Source of the DNA: Candidatus Omnitrophica bacterium UBA6210
Lineage (GTDB): Bacteria; Omnitrophota; Gorgyraeia; Velamenicoccales; Velamenicoccaceae
Assembly (NCBI GenBank): GCA_002421805.1
Contig: DISM01000004.1
Span: forward strand, 248,001 to 312,000
Direction of reading: 5' to 3'
DNA: 64,000 bases
Below are positions 1-7,961 of this stretch, in pieces. The position numbers and the translations under genes are program-made. Numbering within the stretch: position 1 is the stretch's first letter; each line of letters opens with the position of its first letter. The notes below the pieces were generated by a model, which searched no databases, was not told the DNA's origin, and worked only from the letters and a program-made list of their open reading frames with translations.

Positions 1-480
1 CGAGGCGATCTCCTGGGCCTGCTCGACGGTATGTGCGATCTCCGAACGAGGCACCGGAATGCCCAATTGCTTCATGGTCTCCTTAAAAACCTCGCGGTCT
101 TCGCCGCGCTCGATCGCATCCGCCTTGACACCGATCACTTCGACTTTATATTTTTTCAGGATGCCCGCCTTATAAAGGCTGGAGGCCAGGTTAAGGCCGG
201 TCTGGCCGCCTAAATTTGGAAGCAGGGCATCGGGCCTCTCCTGGGCGATGATCTTCTCAACGCTCTCGATGGTCAGGGGTTCAATATATGTCCTGTCCGC
301 CATGCCGGGGTCGGTCATGATCGTCGCCGGATTAGAGTTAACCAAGACGATCTCATAACCTTCCTTTTTCAACGCCTTGCACGCCTGGGTTCCCGAATAA
401 TCGAACTCACACGCCTGACCGATAATAATGGGGCCGGAACCGATAATAAGGACCTTATGGATGTCGTTACGTCTGGGCAT
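1..480 (-). CDS. carB: Carbamoyl phosphate synthase large subunit, N-terminal part (runs off the window)
   Basis: The reading frame starts with ATG at 480 and is still open at base 1, giving the first 160 residues. It begins MPRRNDIHKVLIIGSGPIII and continues with GQACEFDYSGTQACKALK, the N-terminal pre-ATP-grasp signature of CarB, then NSNPATIMTDP and LPNLGGQTGLNLA, all hallmark CarB stretches. The family makes carbamoyl phosphate from glutamine-derived ammonia, bicarbonate and two ATP for arginine and pyrimidine synthesis in the cytoplasm. The remaining ~900 residues lie outside the window. A 361-base gap separates it from the upstream gene, so it probably has its own promoter, which I could not identify. 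Identification is secure. Confidence 0.95.
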   Translation of the reverse strand, partial: MPRRNDIHKVLIIGSGPIIIGQACEFDYSGTQACKALKKEGYEIVLVNSNPATIMTDPGMADRTYIEPLTIESVEKIIAQERPDALLPNLGGQTGLNLASSLYKAGILKKYKVEVIGVKADAIERGEDREVFKETMKQLGIPVPRSEIAHTVEQAQEIAS

Positions 481-841
481 GAAACCTCCAGGAAATGGCG
501 AAGACAGGGTTAAAGACAGAGTGAGATACGGGGTTAAAAACAAGGATAGCGTTACGGTAAGAACGATCGCCGTTGATCGTCAGATCCATCATGTGGATAA
601 AAAAATTTGGTATCTGCGGGGAGAATCTTCGTTGATATCTCCCCTTGAGCGTTTAATCCGGGGTAAATCTCGGATGCATCAGATTTTCATTATAGCCAAA
701 ATATGGGAGGAAACAAGAAAATTCAGTTCCTCAGAAAGGTTTTGGGCGCCCGATCCAAAACACTCCCTGCTTTGTCCTGCCCATCCCATGAACGATGGGC
801 GAGTTCATTGCCGGTTTTCGTTTTACGCTTCAAGTTCTTTT
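481..841. other. Intergenic gap between carB and the RG-rich protein gene
   Basis: No convincing gene is seen here on either strand. It contains one clear hairpin (618-644) that could end the glycerol operon transcript, and the upstream region of carB. Plus-strand open frames across it have no family features or ribosome-binding site. Confidence 0.6.
618..644 (-). terminator. Possible transcription terminator after the glycerol operon
   Basis: GGGGAGA at 618 pairs with TCTCCCC at 638-644, extended inward by ATC/GAT with a one-base bulge. Read on the minus strand, the stem is followed 13 bases later by seven T residues (605-599). The gap between stem and T run is larger than in a textbook intrinsic terminator, so this is a weak call. 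Confidence 0.35.
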
Positions 842-1258
842 CTATCCCCTCTCTCTTCTCTTGTGAAAATAAGGGCCCTTCTTGTGACGAAAATCCCTGT
901 TGTCATTACCGGGTCGTTTCTCAAAAGGATTTTCATGACTGGGACCGCTTCCCCGTGAATGACCATAAGACTTATGGCTCTGACCCTCTTCTCCGTGGCG
1001 CTTGTCAAAAGGACGCCCATGGGAAGGCCCCCTTTGCCCAAAGCTGCGATCGCGCTCTCCCCGATCGCGCCTGTGGAAACGGTCAAAGGACCGATAGGGC
1101 TTCTCTCCAGCCGGCGCTGCCTGGGACTGCTGGATCAAGATATCGATCTTTTTTTCCAGGTATGTCAACTGCTGCTGCATCCTTTTGATCAAAACCACCG
1201 CCTCCGCTTCGCTCTGGGCCGACACCGGAGGATTTTCCTGTCCCTGTTCTTCAAGCAT
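842..1258 (-). CDS. Small basic RG/RD-rich protein with N-terminal coiled coil, function unknown
   Basis: 138 residues from ATG at 1258, preceded by GAAGGGAAAA as ribosome-binding site. Residues ~18-45 (AVVLIKRMQQQLTYLEKKID) form a short predicted coiled coil. From about residue 55 the protein is low complexity, rich in Arg, Gly, His, Ser and Asp, with repeated RDRGER, FDKRHGEE and KRPGNDNRDF units, ending in a basic KKGPYFHKRRERG tail. That arrangement (oligomerising helix plus disordered Arg/Gly-rich tail) is typical of RNA-interacting proteins, but I recognise no family and do not assign a function. It follows the DUF1667 gene by 51 bases on the same strand and may be co-transcribed. Confidence 0.65.
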   Translation of the reverse strand: MLEEQGQENPPVSAQSEAEAVVLIKRMQQQLTYLEKKIDILIQQSQAAPAGEKPYRSFDRFHRRDRGERDRSFGQRGPSHGRPFDKRHGEEGQSHKSYGHSRGSGPSHENPFEKRPGNDNRDFRHKKGPYFHKRRERG

Positions 1259-1309
1259 TTTTCCCTTCTTTCTTTTTAACCGCTGGTATGTTGTTTTTCG
1301 TTTTGCGCT

Positions 1310-1663
1310 TTACGTCTTTCTCGTCGCGATCAAATTGGCCCCTAAACCTAAAAAATCCGCAACAATAATATCCCCGACATTCAAGGCCTGGGTCACCCTG
1401 ATCTTTCTGATCTCGGCTGCGGCCTCCCGTATCTTCGCCTTAGGGATGGGCTTATCGGTGCGCACCGGGACCATTTTCAGCGATAACCCCTGTGCCAGAA
1501 CGGTTGCAGTCAAGATCCGAAGGGGATTTTCAACTTCGGCGCGGGCATATTCGTCCCCTTTGGGACAGAGATTGCCGCTGACGTGGGCCACGCGGCAGTT
1601 TTCTATATCCACGGCCAGCGAGCAGCTTTTCGGGCACTGGATACACGTCAGTTTTTTAACCAT
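1310..1663 (-). CDS. DUF1667 family protein, Cys-rich partner of glycerol-3-phosphate dehydrogenase
   Basis: 117 residues. The N-terminus carries CIQCPKSC (C-x2-C-x3-C) and then NLCPKGDEYA, the four-cysteine pattern of DUF1667, likely to bind metal or an iron-sulfur centre. The C-terminal half (PKAKIREAAAEIRKIRVTQA ... VGDIIVADFLGLGANLIATR) matches the rest of the family. DUF1667 genes are known to follow a GlpA-like dehydrogenase and an FAD/NAD oxidoreductase, exactly as here; the three probably form one electron-transfer complex. Its start overlaps the stop of the oxidoreductase gene by 8 bases, which fits translational coupling. The biochemical role of the domain is not established. Confidence 0.88.
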   Translation of the reverse strand: MVKKLTCIQCPKSCSLAVDIENCRVAHVSGNLCPKGDEYARAEVENPLRILTATVLAQGLSLKMVPVRTDKPIPKAKIREAAAEIRKIRVTQALNVGDIIVADFLGLGANLIATRKT

Positions 1664-2636
1664 TTGAACCCTTCAGATAAGCTGCGGCAAGACGCCCGCA
1701 GGCCGCGCTATCACGCGTTACAGAATCAACCACATCATACACCTTAAATGCATTGCCGCAGACAAAAATACCCGGAATGGATGTCGTATTCAGCGTATCC
1801 GAAACCGGAGAGTTTGTTTTCTTGTCCAAGGCAACGCCCGCCATCTCGACGAGCTCATTTTCAGGAATAAGTCCGACGGACATCAATACCGTGTCGCAGC
1901 CGATGCGGAATCCCGTATTTGGGATCTCATTCAAACCCTCATCCACGGCGACCACGTCAACACCCTCCACCCGGTCTCTGCCATGGATGCGCGCAATCTT
2001 GTGCCGGCAATACATCGGGATATCAAAATCCTCGACACACTGCACGACGTTACGCGTCAAGCCCCGGCTCTGTTTCTGGATCTCGATGATCCCCTTGACC
2101 TGAGCGCCCTCAAGGATAAAACGCCGGGCCATGATCAGGCCGATATCTCCGGAACCGACGATGACCACTTCTTTGCCGGGAAGCAGCCCCTCGATATTGA
2201 TGAGCTTCTGGGCCAGGCCTGCGGAGAATATCCCGGCGGGCCGGGTCCCGGCAATATGCACCATTTCACGGGTTTTTTCTCTGCAGCCGGTCGCCATGAT
2301 CAATGCCCGCGCCTTCACCGTTTCAAGCTCTCCCGGACGCAAATAGGTGAGCGTTTTGTTCTTCGCCAGATGCACCACGAATGATTTGAGGCTGACCTCG
2401 ATCCCCTGCAATCCCAAAAGATTATGAATAAAACGCTCGGCATATTCAGGCCCTGTCAACACCTCCTTGAAATATTCGATCCCGAAACCGGTATGGATGC
2501 ACTGGTTTAAAATGCCCCCGAGATATTGGTCGCGCTCCAAGAGAAGGATGTCCTTAACGCCTTCTTCATGCGCGGCGATCGCCGCCGCCATGCCGGCAGG
2601 CCCTGCGCCCACAATGACTAATTCACGCTCATGCAT
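1656..2636 (-). CDS. FAD/NAD(P)-binding oxidoreductase of the glycerol-3-phosphate dehydrogenase trio
   Basis: 326 residues from ATG at 2636; an in-frame TTG 18 bases upstream would add six residues. It contains two dinucleotide-binding motifs, VGAGPAGMAAAI near the N-terminus for FAD and IVGSGDIGLIMARRF about half way for NAD(P)H, and ends with the GNAFKVYDVVDSVTRDSAAC stretch typical of the class related to the sarcosine oxidase alpha / GlpB-like oxidoreductases. The gene overlaps the preceding dehydrogenase by 8 bases and is followed by DUF1667 with an 8-base overlap. By context it passes electrons between the dehydrogenase and a carrier; the carrier is not known from the sequence. Confidence 0.88.
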   Translation of the reverse strand: MHERELVIVGAGPAGMAAAIAAHEEGVKDILLLERDQYLGGILNQCIHTGFGIEYFKEVLTGPEYAERFIHNLLGLQGIEVSLKSFVVHLAKNKTLTYLRPGELETVKARALIMATGCREKTREMVHIAGTRPAGIFSAGLAQKLINIEGLLPGKEVVIVGSGDIGLIMARRFILEGAQVKGIIEIQKQSRGLTRNVVQCVEDFDIPMYCRHKIARIHGRDRVEGVDVVAVDEGLNEIPNTGFRIGCDTVLMSVGLIPENELVEMAGVALDKKTNSPVSDTLNTTSIPGIFVCGNAFKVYDVVDSVTRDSAACGRLAAAYLKGSNG

Positions 2637-4062
2637 CTCTTCTGTCTCCGGCAACGATCTGTGAACCCTTTCCCCTTTTAGTCACTTGCGTCAAAGGGAT
2701 CTTTCTTCCTTCTGCCAATATCTTCATGACCCGTGTGGTACAAAAACTGCCATGGCACCGGCCGGCCTGGGCGCGCGTCCTGAATTTGATGCCGTCGAGG
2801 GTCTTGGCGCCGCGCTCGATGGCCTCGCGCACCTCTTTGGCCGAGACCATCTCGCACCTGCAGACAATATCTCCGCACGAGGGATCTTTTTTGATCAGCC
2901 GCCTGGTCACAGAAAAAGGGATGGAAAAAAGATGCCTCAGCTCCGTTTGGTGCGCGCGAAAGAAGAACTTCTTTTTTAACGCGAGGCCGTGGTCTTTAAG
3001 GATCCTCACGACCATCCGCGCGATCGCGGGCGCCGCGGTCAAGCCGGGAGACTGGATCCCCGCTGCTGTCACGCATCCGGCAACCGCATTTTCATGACGG
3101 ATAATAAAATCTTCTCCGGCCACCGGCCGCAAGCCGGCAAAATAGGCGATAATATCGTCCGCGCTTACCGAGGGGATCATCCGCTGCGCCCCCTCAAGCA
3201 CTTTCTTCAATCCGTCGTCGGAGGTCGAAAGGTCCTCCTTATCCGAAATGTCCTGCGCCGTCGGCCCGATCATAGGGTTGCCATCGGAAGTCTTGATCAC
3301 CAGGATCCCCTTGGAGATCTTTGAGGGAAGAGGGAAAAGGAGATGGTTAGCCATGTGCTCTCTTTTCTTGTCCAGGATAAACTCTTCGCCCTTGCGGGGA
3401 GTGATCGTGACATCCGTCACGCCGACCATGCGCGCGATCTGGTCGGCATACAAACCAGCGGCATTGACAAGAAAGCGGGACCGGAATACGCCGCGGGGCG
3501 TTTGCACATCAAAACCATCCCGTGTTTTGACGATCCCCTGCACCGGACTTTCGGTAAAAAGCTCAAGCCCGTTTTGGATGGCATTTTCACAGAGATCGAA
3601 GACAAGGCGATAGGGACTGATGCTGGCGGCGGTAGGAGCATAGAGCGCGGCGAGCGCCTCGCGAGAAAGGTTTGGCTCGTGTTCCTCGAGCCATTTCTTA
3701 TCGACGATCTGCAGACGGGGCACGCCGAGCGCTTCGGCCTGTTTTTTCAACTCGTTGAGGCGGAAGGTCTCTTCTTCGTCAAAGGCAACGATCAGTTCGC
3801 CGACCTCCTTAAAATCCAGGCCAAGCTCGCGAGCGAGCGTTCGCATGAGACGGTTTCCTTCAACGCAAAGCCTCCCCTTTAAAGAACCGGTGGGATTCTG
3901 GGTTCCGGGATGGATAATGCCGGAGTTTGATTTTGAAACCCCAAAACCAACCTCCTCTGATTTTTCAAGGATAGCGACGGTTAATTTATAGCGGGAAAGT
4001 TCCCGGCCGATGGCAGCGCCAACAACACCAGCCCCAATGATAACAACGTCGTAAGGCCTCAT
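2629..4062 (-). CDS. glpA: FAD-dependent glycerol-3-phosphate dehydrogenase (GlpA-like) with C-terminal [2Fe-2S] domain
   Basis: 477 residues from ATG at 4062, chosen because it forms an ATGA overlap with the glpK stop and is immediately followed by the FAD motif VIIGAGVVGAAIGRELSRY. The middle matches the DAO-type oxidoreductase fold (KSNSGIIHPGTQNPTGSLK, GLYADQIARMVG, IGPTAQDISDKEDLSTS). The last ~75 residues hold CGDIVCRCEM and, 30 residues on, GRCHGSFCTTRV, a BFD-like [2Fe-2S] domain as in anaerobic GlpA. The enzyme oxidises sn-glycerol-3-phosphate to dihydroxyacetone phosphate. Context (lipase-like hydrolase, glycerol kinase upstream; FAD oxidoreductase and DUF1667 downstream) supports a role in glycerol use. 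No glpF or glpC is present in the window. Confidence 0.93.
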   Translation of the reverse strand: MRPYDVVIIGAGVVGAAIGRELSRYKLTVAILEKSEEVGFGVSKSNSGIIHPGTQNPTGSLKGRLCVEGNRLMRTLARELGLDFKEVGELIVAFDEEETFRLNELKKQAEALGVPRLQIVDKKWLEEHEPNLSREALAALYAPTAASISPYRLVFDLCENAIQNGLELFTESPVQGIVKTRDGFDVQTPRGVFRSRFLVNAAGLYADQIARMVGVTDVTITPRKGEEFILDKKREHMANHLLFPLPSKISKGILVIKTSDGNPMIGPTAQDISDKEDLSTSDDGLKKVLEGAQRMIPSVSADDIIAYFAGLRPVAGEDFIIRHENAVAGCVTAAGIQSPGLTAAPAIARMVVRILKDHGLALKKKFFFRAHQTELRHLFSIPFSVTRRLIKKDPSCGDIVCRCEMVSAKEVREAIERGAKTLDGIKFRTRAQAGRCHGSFCTTRVMKILAEGRKIPLTQVTKRGKGSQIVAGDRRDA

Positions 4063-5540
4063 CTTGAAAGGGTCCGTTGAACGGCTGCGCGCCAACCGGC
4101 ATAGAGACGAGCGGCCTCTGGCCGCGGCATCTTCGGGACGAATACGCGGTCTTTCTGCCAGCACCGTTCGATCTCGCCTGCATTCTTCCAATACCCCACC
4201 GCGCGGCCGGCCAGATACGCGGCGCCTAAAGAGGTGATCTCAATCACCTTCGGCCTCACGACGCTGATACCAAGGATATCCGCCTGAAACTGACAGAGGA
4301 AATTGTTTGCCGCGGCACCGCCGTCAACCTTGAGGTTTTTTAGTTTAAGCCCTGAATCCTTCTGCATGACCGACAAAACATCCTTTGTCTGGTAACAGGC
4401 AGCTTCCAGGGCCGCCCGGACAAGATGGGCCGCATGCGTTCCCCGCGTAATCCCGTAGATCGCGCCCCGAGCATCGGCATCCCAATAGGGAGCGCCAAGA
4501 CCTACCAGTGCCGGAACAAAATAAACCCCGTCATTACTTTTGAGCGACGTCGCCATTTTTTCGGATAGCGCCGCGGACGTGAGGACTTTGAGTCCGTCAC
4601 GCAGCCACTGGATCGCGGCGCCGGCGATAAAAACCGATCCTTCCAACGCATACACCGGCTCGCCGCTTGCCCCGCAGGCCAGCGTTGTGATCAATCCGTG
4701 CTTTGAAACCGGCCGTTTCTTGCCGGTATTCAGGAGAATGAATGAACCTGTGCCGTAGGTATTCTTCATCGTCCCCGGCCCAAAACAGGCCTGGCCGAAC
4801 AAAGCCGCCTGCTGGTCTCCGGCAATGCCGCAAATCGGGATACCCGCCGGAAGTCTGCCGATTTTGACGGTCCTCCCGAATTCTCCCGAAGATTTTTTTA
4901 CTTCCGGAAACATCCGCGAGGGGATCGCGAACTCTTTGATCAGATCAGGGTCCCAGCAGAGCTTCTCGATATTAAACAGCATGGTGCGCGAGGCATTGGT
5001 AAAATCGGTCGCATGCGCCGCGCCGCCTGTAAGTTTCCAAAGGACCCAGCTATCGGTTGTGCCAAACAGGGCTTGCCCTTGACGCGCCTTTGCCCGTGCG
5101 CCGGCAACATGCTCCAAGAACCACTCGATCTTGGTCGCGGAAAAATAAGCATCGATGGCCAAGCCCGTGCGCCTTCTGACAAATTCAGCCATGCCTTTTT
5201 TGCGCCTGAGCGCGGCGCAGCGGTCAGCCGTGCGCCGGCATTGCCAGACAATGGCGTTATGAAGAGGTTTTCCGCTCTGCCTGTCCCAGACGACCGTCGT
5301 CTCGCGTTGATTGGTGATGCCGATGGCAGCGATCTGCGCGCCAGCAACGGAACTGAGCACTTTTTGGATAGAATGATGGACGCTGCGCCATATGTCATCC
5401 GGGTCGTGTTCAACCCATCCGGGCCGGGGGAAATACTGCCTGAACTCCTCATAGGCGCTGGCGATCTTCCTGCCGGCCTTATCGTAAATAACGGCACGGC
5501 TCCCCGTCGTCCCCTGGTCAATAGCTAATATGTATTTCAC
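4059..5540 (-). CDS. glpK: Glycerol kinase
   Basis: 493 residues, normal for the family, from GTG at 5540. This start is chosen because GGAGGGCGGGAA lies just upstream, the frame then reads VKYILAIDQGTTGSRAVIYD (the phosphate-1 motif of FGGY kinases), and the GTG overlaps the preceding stop as GTGA. Further landmarks are GITNQRETTVVWDRQSGKPL and GGAAANNFLCQFQADILG. The enzyme phosphorylates glycerol with ATP to give the substrate of the next gene's product. It sits second in the operon, after a hydrolase that could release glycerol from lipid. No glycerol facilitator gene accompanies it. Confidence 0.96.
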   Translation of the reverse strand: MKYILAIDQGTTGSRAVIYDKAGRKIASAYEEFRQYFPRPGWVEHDPDDIWRSVHHSIQKVLSSVAGAQIAAIGITNQRETTVVWDRQSGKPLHNAIVWQCRRTADRCAALRRKKGMAEFVRRRTGLAIDAYFSATKIEWFLEHVAGARAKARQGQALFGTTDSWVLWKLTGGAAHATDFTNASRTMLFNIEKLCWDPDLIKEFAIPSRMFPEVKKSSGEFGRTVKIGRLPAGIPICGIAGDQQAALFGQACFGPGTMKNTYGTGSFILLNTGKKRPVSKHGLITTLACGASGEPVYALEGSVFIAGAAIQWLRDGLKVLTSAALSEKMATSLKSNDGVYFVPALVGLGAPYWDADARGAIYGITRGTHAAHLVRAALEAACYQTKDVLSVMQKDSGLKLKNLKVDGGAAANNFLCQFQADILGISVVRPKVIEITSLGAAYLAGRAVGYWKNAGEIERCWQKDRVFVPKMPRPEAARLYAGWRAAVQRTLSR

Positions 5541-6379
5541 TTCCCGCCCTCCTTCATCCGCACGCGGACCCACCGCAGGATATCCTGGAATACCTGCTCG
5601 CGCCCCAAGTCCATTGACAGCGCATGGAACATCTCAGGGTACTCGATGAACTCTTTATCGCGCGCCTGCAAAAACCCATAAACCTTCTTGACTGCCGCGG
5701 GATCGACAAACACGTCGTGAACACCGGCGGCCAGGAACAAAACGGGGATTTTAAGCGCGCCGGGAAAAAAACGGGCGCGCAACCCGGCAAAGAAGATATG
5801 CAAAAGAAGCTGGGGGGTCGCATAGCGGTGTTCCCGGGAATCATGTTCCATCTGTTTCATATATTCATTATCGCGCATGCACATGGCATAAGTAAACGGC
5901 ACGTCCACAGGCCTTTTCACATGGATAAGCCAGAAAAAAAGGATGCGCGCATGCGCCCACCACCCAAACTTCAGTCTGCTCTTGAAGGCAGGAGAAAGAC
6001 AGACGAGGCCGGCGAAGGCATCCGGCTGACGCTCGGCCAGCAAAAAGGAAACAAGCCCGCCCATGCTTTCTCCAACGAGAAAGATGGGTTTTCCGCCGGA
6101 TTCGCTCTTGATGATATCGCAGAGCGCCAGAATATCTTTGAAATATAAATTAAAGGAATCGACGTGGCCTTTGGCATCCGGCGTTTCACCGAACCCCCGC
6201 AGGTCGATGGCATAGGAAGAAATGGAATTCTGAAGGAAATACGACGCCAGACGCTCCCACCTGCCGCCGTAAGCGCCGAGGCCGTGGACTAATAAAAAAA
6301 CCGCATCCGGCGAAGGACATGCCCAGAGGCGGTATATCACCCTGGTGACTTTGTCTTCGTTGGCGGCAGGCGACGTCAT
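5537..6379 (-). CDS. Alpha/beta hydrolase, monoacylglycerol-lipase-like
   Basis: 280 residues from ATG at 6379. LLVHGLGAYGGRWERLA gives the oxyanion-hole HG motif, FLVGESMGGLVSFLLA gives the nucleophile elbow G-E-S-M-G, and late DVFVDPAAV and FHALSMDLG supply the likely Asp and His of the triad. The overall layout is that of serine-aminopeptidase/monoacylglycerol lipase type hydrolases. It has no signal peptide, so it should act in the cytoplasm. The stop overlaps the glpK start by 4 bases. I infer that it releases glycerol (or glycerol-phosphate-linked products) from mono-acylglycerols to feed GlpK and GlpA; substrate is not shown by the sequence. Confidence 0.85.
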   Translation of the reverse strand: MTSPAANEDKVTRVIYRLWACPSPDAVFLLVHGLGAYGGRWERLASYFLQNSISSYAIDLRGFGETPDAKGHVDSFNLYFKDILALCDIIKSESGGKPIFLVGESMGGLVSFLLAERQPDAFAGLVCLSPAFKSRLKFGWWAHARILFFWLIHVKRPVDVPFTYAMCMRDNEYMKQMEHDSREHRYATPQLLLHIFFAGLRARFFPGALKIPVLFLAAGVHDVFVDPAAVKKVYGFLQARDKEFIEYPEMFHALSMDLGREQVFQDILRWVRVRMKEGGK

Positions 6380-6465
6380 TTAAAATCCGGACCGACCCTT
6401 TTGTTTCTCTGAATTTTCTATCTAACCCCTGACGATATGGTTATATTCTATCACATAACGGAAAG

Positions 6466-6888
6466 TTATTCTTGAAGCCATTCAATAATCCGAAACTTGA
6501 TCTTATCCCTGACCCCCCTGGTCCTCTCCAGTGTCTCTTCCTCCGCCCCCTGAAACCCGGAAGGGTCTTCAAACCCCCAATGAAGCCTTTTTCCTCTTCC
6601 CGGGAATATCGGGCATTTTCCAGACTGCGATTCGTCGCAAACCGTGATCACATAGTCATACGACCTGCCCTGCTTATAGAAATCAAATACACTCTTGGTC
6701 TTATTCTGTGAGATATCTATGCCCGCCTCTTTCATGACCTCGACGGCCACGGGATTCAGCTTGCCCGGCTCAAGGCCCGCGCTTTCCACTTCAAATCTAT
6801 CCCCAGCCATTTGTTTCAAGAAGGCTTCAGCCATCTGGGACCGCGCCGAATTATGGACGCATACGAACAGCACCCTCTTCTTATCCAC
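6466..6888 (-). CDS. arsC: Arsenate reductase, thioredoxin-coupled low-molecular-weight-phosphatase type
   Basis: 140 residues from GTG at 6888 (GGAGATATTTTT just upstream), overlapping the acr3 gene by 8 bases. The P-loop is CVHNSAR (Cys10, Arg16) followed by SQMAEAFL; Cys84 and Cys92 in TVCDESQSGKCPIFPG complete the triple-cysteine set used by thioredoxin-linked ArsC enzymes to reduce arsenate to arsenite. Product arsenite would be exported by the adjacent Acr3. The gene is last in the operon; an 86-base gap follows before the lipase-like gene. Confidence 0.94.
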   Translation of the reverse strand: MDKKRVLFVCVHNSARSQMAEAFLKQMAGDRFEVESAGLEPGKLNPVAVEVMKEAGIDISQNKTKSVFDFYKQGRSYDYVITVCDESQSGKCPIFPGRGKRLHWGFEDPSGFQGAEEETLERTRGVRDKIKFRIIEWLQE

Positions 6889-7927
6889 AAAAATATCTCC
6901 TTTTGAAATATAACGCCACGTTCACCAGGCCGATGAGCACGGGCACTTCAACGAGGGGTCCGATGACTGCGGCAAAGGCCTGGCCGGAGTTGATCCCGAA
7001 GACGGCTACGGCCACCGCAATCGCAAGTTCAAAGTTATTGCTCGCGGCGGTAAACGATAGAGTTACCGTCTTTGGATAGCCCGCCCCGAACTTCCTGCCC
7101 ATATAAAAAGACACCAAAAACATGAGCACAAAATAACTCAAGAGCGGCAAAGCGATCCTGAAAACATCAAGCGGGATCTTGACGATATATTCTCCCTTCA
7201 TGGAAAACATAACGACGATAGTGAATAAAAGCGAGATCAGGGTCAGGGGGCTTATTTTGGGGATAAATTTCTCATGGTGCCAGACCTTGCCTTTCGTTTT
7301 GATCACGATAAACCTCGTCAGCATCCCGGCGATGAAAGGTATGCCCAGATAAATAAAGACGCTGTGCGCGATCTGCCCCATAGAGATCGAGGCGACCATG
7401 CCTTTGAGCCCAAACCAGACAGGCGCGACAGTAATGAAAAACCAGGCGTAGGCAGAATAAAACAGAACCTGGAAAAAAGAATTAAACGCGACCAGCCCCG
7501 CGCAATATTCGGTATCCCCTCTGGCAAGCTCGTTCCAGACGATCACCATGGCAATACAACGGGCCAAACCTATCAAGATCAAGCCCACCATATAATCTGG
7601 ATAGTTCCTCAAGAATGCTATGGCCAGAAAGAACATCAAAACCGGGCCGATGAGCCAGTTCTGCACCAGGGACAACGCAAGCACTTTTTTGTCCCTGAGC
7701 ACGTCGCCTAATTCCTCATAACGGACCTTGGCCAGCGGCGGATACATCATGAGGATCAGGCCTATGGCTATCGGGACGTTGGTTGTGCCTACCTGGAACC
7801 TGTTCCAGAAATTAACGATCCCGGGATAGAGATATCCCGACAAGACTCCGATGCCCATAGCCAAAAATATCCACAGCGTCAAGAATCTGTCCAAAAACGA
7901 TAACCTTTTGACCGTATCCTGGCTCAT
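6881..7927 (-). CDS. acr3: Arsenite efflux permease, Acr3 family
   Basis: 348 residues from ATG at 7927, six bases behind GGGAGG; an ATG two codons earlier (7933) is too close to that site. About ten hydrophobic segments are visible. The family signature with the functional cysteine is GLARCIAMVIVWNELARGD, and AASNNFELAIAVAVAVFGI is the other conserved Acr3 stretch. The protein exports arsenite (or antimonite) across the inner membrane using the ion gradient. It lies between the ArsP-like permease (28 to 34 bases upstream) and arsC. Confidence 0.94.
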   Translation of the reverse strand: MSQDTVKRLSFLDRFLTLWIFLAMGIGVLSGYLYPGIVNFWNRFQVGTTNVPIAIGLILMMYPPLAKVRYEELGDVLRDKKVLALSLVQNWLIGPVLMFFLAIAFLRNYPDYMVGLILIGLARCIAMVIVWNELARGDTEYCAGLVAFNSFFQVLFYSAYAWFFITVAPVWFGLKGMVASISMGQIAHSVFIYLGIPFIAGMLTRFIVIKTKGKVWHHEKFIPKISPLTLISLLFTIVVMFSMKGEYIVKIPLDVFRIALPLLSYFVLMFLVSFYMGRKFGAGYPKTVTLSFTAASNNFELAIAVAVAVFGINSGQAFAAVIGPLVEVPVLIGLVNVALYFKRRYFCG

Positions 7928-7961
7928 GGGCATCCTCCCGCGGCCTCGTCATGCAGCAGCA

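Noticed and set aside
428..1188. Plus-strand open frames of 176 and 161 codons over the gap and the RG-rich gene
   Set aside because: No ribosome-binding site, no family motif and antisense to a better supported minus-strand gene.
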